A stretch of 64,000 nt of DNA, taken from assembly GCA_021029095.1 (NCBI GenBank), contig JAJOHG010000002.1, forward strand, positions 124,001 through 188,000, written 5' to 3'. Below are positions 59,401 through 64,000 of the stretch, piece after piece. Source of the stretch: Phellopilus nigrolimitatus (lineage: Eukaryota; Basidiomycota; Agaricomycetes; Hymenochaetales; Hymenochaetaceae). The notes below the pieces were generated by a model. That model was not told where the DNA came from. It ran no database searches and saw only the letters and a list, made by a program, of their open reading frames with translations. The position numbers and the translations under genes are program-made. Position 1 is the first letter of the stretch; each line of letters opens with the position of its first letter.

Positions 59401-60897
59401 CTCCTTTCCCTCTGAGGATTTCCGTGCTCGAAAGGCGGTCTTGAATGTATCCTCGTTCGGGTAGGGCGCTTCTGACCCCGCGAACATACTACTATCGCTC
59501 CCTTGCGCAACGTTCTCTGGAGTTCCGACAACCTCATGATTCAAGCTTGCAGACAGCCTGGGTAGCTCTAGCGGTGTACCATTTTTCGAGTCGCTGATAG
59601 ATGAAGTAGCATCGGCTGTAATGATGGCCTCTCCGTGCAATACACGAGGTGTATCTCTGGGAGCAGCGATGGAAGTGGTGACTGAGGAACTAAGATTCGG
59701 CGGAGTCGGTGCCTTACTTCTCTCCTGGCGACTGCCTCCCTGTCTTCTCTCGTCCTGCTCTTTTTCCTTTCCTTTCGCTTTATCGCTTTTCACAATAGTA
59801 GGCTGCAGAGACCCAATAGGTATCAACGTGTGAACCTGCGAAGAATCGCTTGCCCGACCAGAATGCGATGAAAGAGTAGAGATGTCGGACTGCGGTTGAG
59901 ACGGAGGGATCATTGGCTCCGATGGGAGATCGGGTGTGACCAGCTGTGACGCAACGGGGGTAGCTGTTGGAGAAAATGAGAAATCAGGGGTTGCAGGCTG
60001 CGAACCCGCTGGGAATGTCGCATGGACGAGAGCAGGAGTGTTATTATCCCCGGAATTTACTTCGTCCACCTGATTCCGTTTACACTCCCATGCTTCTCCC
60101 CAAGCTGCTCGCTCCTCATTCAAAAGCTCCGTAAGAGGAGTAAGAACAATTCTTAAGGGAGGATTGACAGTGCTGCGAACCGGCCTGTCTTGTAGTTCGG
60201 CCAGTGCTAGCGCGTTGTCAAGAGTGTTCGTTGTGATCGGTAGAGTATGCGGGCCATGAAATACATCTGCTTCTAGGTTCTCGACGACGGAAGGAACGAT
60301 TATTGCAGTGTCAGTCTGTGGGGTGGCGGTCGCAGCACCTGCATGAGAGACTATAATGGGAGTCTTTCCAAACGACCGCATACGCGACATGTGTTCGTTC
60401 ATTGAGGGTGTGGACGCGGCATGGGGGATGATATCTTTTCGAGTAGTGCTTGGTCCGGATGGGATGACGAAATTGGTCGAAGAAACATCTGCAGCAAGAT
60501 CGGCCGCCTGCCGATCAGAGGCTTGATGTATGTTTGTTTTGTCTGTATGCACAGGCCGCGCAACTGAACTATCGCTCTCGTTCTCCGATGTAGACGCGAT
60601 AAGCCCCATGCTCGTGTTATCGGCAGCACTAAGACGACGTCTCCTCACTTTCAGCATATCAAACAAAGGATTGTACGCAAGCCCTTCAGGGGATTCTTGT
60701 GCATTCGCAAAGTCGTCGGGCACGGTAACATACGAATCTTCCAAATCGTCTTGATCTTGATTTTGAGGGACGGATTCTTGAGGATCCTGTAGATCGGGCT
60801 CTACAGGTCGGGCAGTAAAGCGATCGAGCAGAACGGGCCTCTGGCCAATCATATTGAACTTGAAAGACGAGAACGAAGGACCTGGTTCCTTAAGCAT
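56416..60897 (-). CDS. Large low-complexity protein of unknown function (about 1493 aa or more)
   Basis: A single open frame of 1493 codons that is almost entirely disordered-type sequence. Ser/Thr/Pro-rich early parts precede a charged segment (LKEESDSEAEVKSEQDEVKV), then long Arg/Ser/Pro/Tyr-rich stretches (RRYSPGQRRPERSYDVNRRY). Repeated SPEQ units follow (SPEQHSPRPGALSNYRSLEQ, SPEQFRTNSPVLEQFQ), then an acidic block (DEDDEEGRDEDEVNEP) and a C-terminal RGG-like tail (PRGGRGRGRGHPRDMSRG). The tail suggests RNA binding or phase-separating behaviour, by inference only. The frame upstream of the ATG stays open through NLSPFKQASR to an acceptor-like cag near 60933, so a 5' exon is likely and the true start may be further upstream. 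Confidence 0.7.
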   Translation of the reverse strand: MLKEPGPSFSSFKFNMIGQRPVLLDRFTARPVEPDLQDPQESVPQNQDQDDLEDSYVTVPDDFANAQESPEGLAYNPLFDMLKVRRRRLSAADNTSMGLIASTSENESDSSVARPVHTDKTNIHQASDRQAADLAADVSSTNFVIPSGPSTTRKDIIPHAASTPSMNEHMSRMRSFGKTPIIVSHAGAATATPQTDTAIIVPSVVENLEADVFHGPHTLPITTNTLDNALALAELQDRPVRSTVNPPLRIVLTPLTELLNEERAAWGEAWECKRNQVDEVNSGDNNTPALVHATFPAGSQPATPDFSFSPTATPVASQLVTPDLPSEPMIPPSQPQSDISTLSSHSGRASDSSQVHTLIPIGSLQPTIVKSDKAKGKEKEQDERRQGGSRQERSKAPTPPNLSSSVTTSIAAPRDTPRVLHGEAIITADATSSISDSKNGTPLELPRLSASLNHEVVGTPENVAQGSDSSMFAGSEAPYPNEDTFKTAFRARKSSEGKENMKVGSRKVDLAQPALTAATSMQKLILRIGNRSDQQYHDDKEVGDVLGVPGPAGAEQDTSEHRQSSPKNSFSPRIYQLPPRPMPLLIDATTTTTTSSPGADTKAHSMKRKHSAPVLPIGNAGATQNKRRRQIKKSSGSVLLPSSASEDAIKSEQPPTPTLTGPDDVSNPLATRLKRSLSFAMKTDEDDVKNQMRSDLAESRPPKKLKEESDSEAEVKSEQDEVKVQEEEDNMGSLAGPARNVRDVSAPRPQGPVGSQRLEATVPTQLPVQDISQPIPAIQGQESSPTNQFPTRESTLYNGSAPASRDISPGQNDMSVLSSMRRDNSQMDCRSVSSRGGVPARGRPGKQPQTQHRESDHWSPNVSPDSHRQPRQPRFYRPARSPLPSPHRMSDTYTPRYQYDEARTPPRPTGRQRSASPRRGHPGTPLSRRTPPPQSMAFEQSPPSRAVFSNSPRCPARRDFRDATEYGNRRPSGGFPPSPPLAGRSDRRYSPGQRRPERSYDVNRRYREEPGPWRNPVSDSRPEGNDVPYLRQRNSVPSFGDGQYALDRPVGGSSQERNARQYQYRREKSPPSRHTNQRGRSAAYQERDMSQSGSQSQPRPYSQYQPEPRTSFLPLRQDATYPLVHHNARPSERGPDDIPDHVYPVQRSPEQHSPRPGALSNYRSLEQPYNGRSPESLREYRASGQPAQGHRSPEQFRTNSPVLEQFQPGQTNNSNGNDWAENNPNYRYVGPDEDDEEGRDEDEVNEPQDAINAEGHRGRANSHIAVESDRSLRTRFDSLQSSEGFAPRGRDVEQRHALLPPQPVLRPTDYTDKWDKTSMQDIIRPATVFDEQTRAKEARPEPVGPAVHSDTGSRRTGPISPPIATMGQLSSVPLASRFGDKIASDSDLTSPTRRHSNSARPTSTRRVSIASAEDDPPLIHRIEHSPNGPRPKLLNRIDLDADSPLSPTHGHPHRPRGGRGRGRGHPRDMSRGTTRQNSNAKKDLGDRISDSYS

Positions 60898-61240
60898 GCG
60901 AGAAGCTTGCTTGAAAGGCGACAGATTCCGGACTGAAATGCGATGCTTGAGTCAAGTTCATATAAACCTCTCGCATCAGATAACAGAAGAAAACCACCAT
61001 ACACTAGAAAGATGCAGCACAGTCTTCCACAAAGGAAGTGGTAACTAGTGGAAGTCAAATGTCGAGATGGCTCCTGAGGGCTTGTACTTGCAGGTAAGCC
61101 GGTACTGTACATGCAAGTTTGGGTCAGAGCTGAGAAATTTTAAAACGGGTACAGGGTATTGAGCCTGCGCTTATACAGCGTCTTCCCACGACTGCTTACA
61201 AGTCTGGGTCGCAGCGGCGACGAAAGTAACGGACAAAACG
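60898..61240. promoter_or_regulatory. Divergent intergenic region with probable 5' exon of the 1493-aa gene
   Basis: 343 bp between the minus-strand frame and the PalC-like start. It probably contains a small 5' exon of the minus-strand gene (a candidate frame is MYSTGLPASTSPQEPS at 61112) and both promoters. Confidence 0.4.
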
Positions 61241-62812
61241 ATGACGACCTACCTTTACGAGCTCCCGACGACGGGCGCGATTTCCTTTACCGATTTCTGC
61301 GTCGACCAGACTGCGTCTTATACGACGAGCATTGCCGACCTGACCCAGGCTCGTGCCAATCTACGCGCTGCTCTCAAGGAAAGTAAGCGCGCCGACGGTG
61401 AGAAAGACTTTCTGCGCCTTGTTAAGGTACGGTACGTCGCCCCCCATTCTTGGTCGTCGCACCCATCTCTGGTAATGGCGAACAGGCAGTCGACGATTAT
61501 CTCCCCCATTTGTACGGTATCAAAGCATGTTTTGACGCTGAGGAGATCGTGCTCTCCTCGGAACCAGGTGCAGATGCATATACTCAGCCGCTCGCATAAT
61601 CACTGACGGAATCGTGTTTCAACCAAAGTATTTAGTTGGCGATCCACGCTTTCTGCAAACCATTTTAACACATCTCCTCGCCAGTCTGTTCCTTCGCTTC
61701 ACGCCGACCTCGCTTTCACACTGCTCACGTATGCATTCGTCCTCTCTAACCTTGCACGCGTCACCGTTGCGTCGCTAGGTCGTTATGAGTGCGAGCGCGC
61801 TATATCAGAGGTTGAACGCAAGGCGAAGGACGACAAGCTCAATTTCTCCGTAGTTTTGCTATGTCGAGCCTGCGGTGTCTTTAAACATTTGAGTGAGAAG
61901 GTGCTTCCTGAGTGGGATAAAGGTGAATCTTCTTCTCATAGTAGGCCGCCCGACGTTACACAGGAGGTGACCAATGCGCTTGCAAAGTCAGTCCCTTTTA
62001 TCATTATTTTCTGATGAAGATCTTACTTGTGAGTTAGAATGGCTCTCGCCGATGCCCAACAGCTCGCCATCCGGAAGCTTCTGTCTAAGTCTGCATATGA
62101 TAACACGATTTCCCCAGGCCCGCCTCTCCCTAAATCTCATCCCTCACCTGCGCTCATAGCAAAGCTCTTCCTCGAATGCTCGGAGCTTTACTCTTCTGCG
62201 CGTGCTCTTGCGAAGACGCCCGGTGCCTCTCACGCCAAATCAAAGGGTCGGGAGAGCGACGAAGTCACTCCTGCGCTACGTCACTATCTTGCGGACACGT
62301 CGGCACTTTGTGGTGCGCTCGCGCACAAATGGCTTGGCGTTGATGCGGGTGAAAACGGTGGAAGAACGCAGGGCGGCGCAGCGGTCGCGTTTCTTGGCTG
62401 GGCAAAGTCAGAGCTCGAAGAACTGCGCGACGGGCGTCGCGGTGTCGTCAACTTTGATAGAGACAGGCGCGAGACGCGCGAGCTGATGAAGGGCAGGATA
62501 GCGGAAGAGTTGGAATCGGTCGTCGTGTTCTGGAAGCACTATAAGAAGATGAACGATTCACTGCACTTTCAGCCAGTCCCCCGAACGTCGGAATTGCAGA
62601 CAGTGATTCCTGCTGGACGTACTGCTGTTGCGGCAAAGCCGTTCACTCCGCCGCCCCCCGCCTTTGGACCAGGCTCTGTCGAACATGCCCGTCATCAGGC
62701 TGAATTGCTTGAGCTCAATGTTGAAACTGACGATGTAGGGGAGAACAGATCTCAGGACAGACCCCCGATTGGACGTGAGCCTTCTTATGCTGGGGCAGGA
62801 TCATATTTCTGA
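61241..62812 (+). CDS. palC: BRO1-domain protein, PalC-like (pH-response / ESCRT-linked)
   Basis: The start MTTYLYELPTTGAISFTDFC at 61241 is followed by IADLTQARANLRAALKESKR, then after introns DDYLPHLYGIKACFDAEEIV, FSWRSTLSANHFNTSPRQSV, LHADLAFTLLTYAFVLSNLA, ALADAQQLAIRKLLSKSAYD and ALIAKLFLECSELYSSARAL. These are the BRO1-like blocks of fungal PalC, which joins ESCRT-III at the plasma membrane in ambient alkaline pH signalling (the Rim/Pal pathway). The carboxy end has FWKHYKKMNDSLHFQPVP, a Pro-rich PFTPPPPAFGP, and SYAGAGSYF. About four introns. No catalytic function is expected. The alternative is another BRO1-only protein, but the short length and the LHFQPVP-type end favour PalC. Confidence 0.78.
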
Positions 62813-62899
62813 AAATGTAAGATGCAATCCGCAGTTGTTTTAAGAGTGTAACATTGCCTGTTGTACAGTATCTAGTATTCAACCCAATCTCTATACTTG

Positions 62900-63907
62900 C
62901 TATGGATAGGGAGGTAAGCCCCATTTTACGGGTTCGAAATCTTCCAGCGAGCGGAGTATTTCATCGGCCTTATAAATGCCTGAATATTCTACATCAAGAA
63001 GGTTCGAATCAGGCACCCATGCAACTGTTGCAAGGATAATCATTAGATTTCTCCAACATAAAAGAGAAAAGAATAAAAGACTCACCATGCATGCCTGCTC
63101 TCTTCCCAGCCTGTACACCAGGGATCGCATCTTCGAACACGAGCCCCCTAGCTCTGATCAACCTTTCCTCGACCCCTGCTTTCTCAACCTCTGCTGTTCC
63201 AACCGGCAACCCGAGCAACTCTCTCGCGGCGACTAGAAAAATATCTGGGCACGGCTTTCCCCTGCTTTTATCGATCCTATCGTCGTCACCGCACACGACC
63301 TTACCCTCGAAGCAACCGAAGAGGTGCTCGAGATGGGTCGTCTTAAGCTCGAACTTCCCGCGGCGCGTACCGGTAGCGACCGCGATAGGGATCCCTTGCG
63401 CGTGGAGGTGCTGCACGAGGCGGACCGCACCCGGAAGCGGCTGCACGTGCGGCCACAAAATATCCTGCTGCTCGTCGCGCTCGCGTAAGTAGTCTTCGAT
63501 AGTCAAAGGGATGCCAGGGAAGAACGAAAGGAGGTGTTCAGCGGCCTGACGTTCGGCTGTCTGTCGGGGCGACGTTTAAGCCAATGTACAGCTTCTTATC
63601 TCAATGAAGACTGACGCTTTCCCATTAGGCCAGCCTTGATGTCCCATGTCATCTTCTTTCCGAATTTTCCAAGGATATTGTCTGGATAGTGATCCATTTT
63701 GGGTCCACAGCAAGAGGTTATTCCGAGTCTGACTTACTCGTTACGTCCGTATATATGCGCTCTGAGTCGATGAGCAAACCTGAAAAATGCATGAAAATTA
63801 GCACTAATAGTAGTGGTAATAAAAAGCACGTTGCTACCGTCCATATCGAAGATAACATATTCTACCTTCGGTGTGGAAGCAGGAGACGAAGCATCGACGA
63901 CGGACAT
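62900..63907 (-). CDS. HAD-superfamily phosphatase, beta-phosphoglucomutase / pseudouridine-phosphatase-like
   Basis: A class IA HAD hydrolase. The start at 63907 gives MSVVDASSPASTPKVEYVIF then DMDG (nucleophile and general-acid Asp). The intron-joined LLIDSERIYTDVT and NILGKFGKKMTWDIKAGLMGK follow. The cap-side exon reads TIEDYLRERDEQQDILWP and PLPGAVRLVQHLHAQGIPIA. Motif II is VATGTRRGKFELK, motif III/IV regions are KPCPDIFLVAARELLG and LVFEDAIPGVQAGKRAGM. The end is VAWVPDSNLLDVEYSGIYKA and DFEPVKWGLPPYP. It matches the fungal relatives of human HDHD1 (pseudouridine-5'-phosphatase) and the yeast DOG/GPP group; the substrate cannot be chosen from sequence alone. Introns fall within the DMDG-LLIDSE stretch and before the last block. 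Its stop lies 88 bp from the PalC-like stop (convergent). Confidence 0.87.
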
Positions 63908-64000
63908 GGTGGTCGATATTGAAAGCGAAGGTAAATCATGATCGTGTTACTCTTGAGCGCAGATCAACGCGAGGCGTTCCCACGAATACAACGAGTGCAC

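Noticed and set aside
62931..63018. GGTTCGAA-like strings resembling a tRNA B box
   Set aside because: They lie in or next to the HAD coding sequence, and no A box or cloverleaf is present.

Overview
The window looks like nuclear DNA of a filamentous basidiomycete (Agaricomycotina). The signs are dense GT-AG introns of about 50-80 nt, very small exons, OrdA-like cytochrome P450s, a CYS3/Met4-type bZIP factor, a PalC-like BRO1 protein and a Hob3-type BAR protein. I saw no tRNA, rRNA, virus or CRISPR array. Exon boundaries below were worked out by hand by keeping family motifs in frame across GT-AG junctions; those given as full exon lists close in phase.

Layout. 1-2.7 kb: no recognisable gene. 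2.7-10.1 kb: a housekeeping block with TFIIA large subunit (-), a Mcy1-type cysteine synthase-like protein (+), the SAGA adaptor Ada2 (-) and a dual-specificity phosphatase (-). 10.9-23.5 kb: a P450 array with one decayed P450 (+), a CYS3/Met4-like bZIP gene, a decayed P450 5' piece (+), an unknown ORF and two apparently intact tandem paralogues (-). 24.1-29.7 kb: a BRI3-like membrane protein (+), a CUE-domain protein (-) and an RKM4-like SET methyltransferase (+). 30.1-33.9 kb: gene remnants (SDR, Pcl-type cyclin, AVT transporter, an unknown 3' piece) mixed with AT-rich repeat-like DNA. 34.9-36.3 kb: a complete 375-codon actin gene, probably a divergent paralogue. 36.4-41.4 kb: a long stretch without an assigned gene that holds a diverged repeat family. 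41.4-48.7 kb: a small Zn2Cys6 factor and a 1310-aa protein of unknown function. 51.5-53.6 kb: a different P450 with two apparent frameshifts. 53.8-56 kb: a letter-perfect 550-bp tandem duplication carrying the promoter and first exons of the Hob3/Rvs161-like gene, then the gene. 56.4-63.9 kb: a 1493-aa low-complexity protein, a PalC-like BRO1 protein and a HAD phosphatase.

The housekeeping genes have no evident operon-like logic. The local themes are (i) expansion and decay of one P450 subfamily, (ii) a graveyard of broken genes beside actin, and (iii) a recent tandem duplication at Hob3. I found no convincing new multi-gene system. The observations most worth following are the 550-bp duplication, the diverged repeat family downstream of actin, the microexons and the graded P450 decay.
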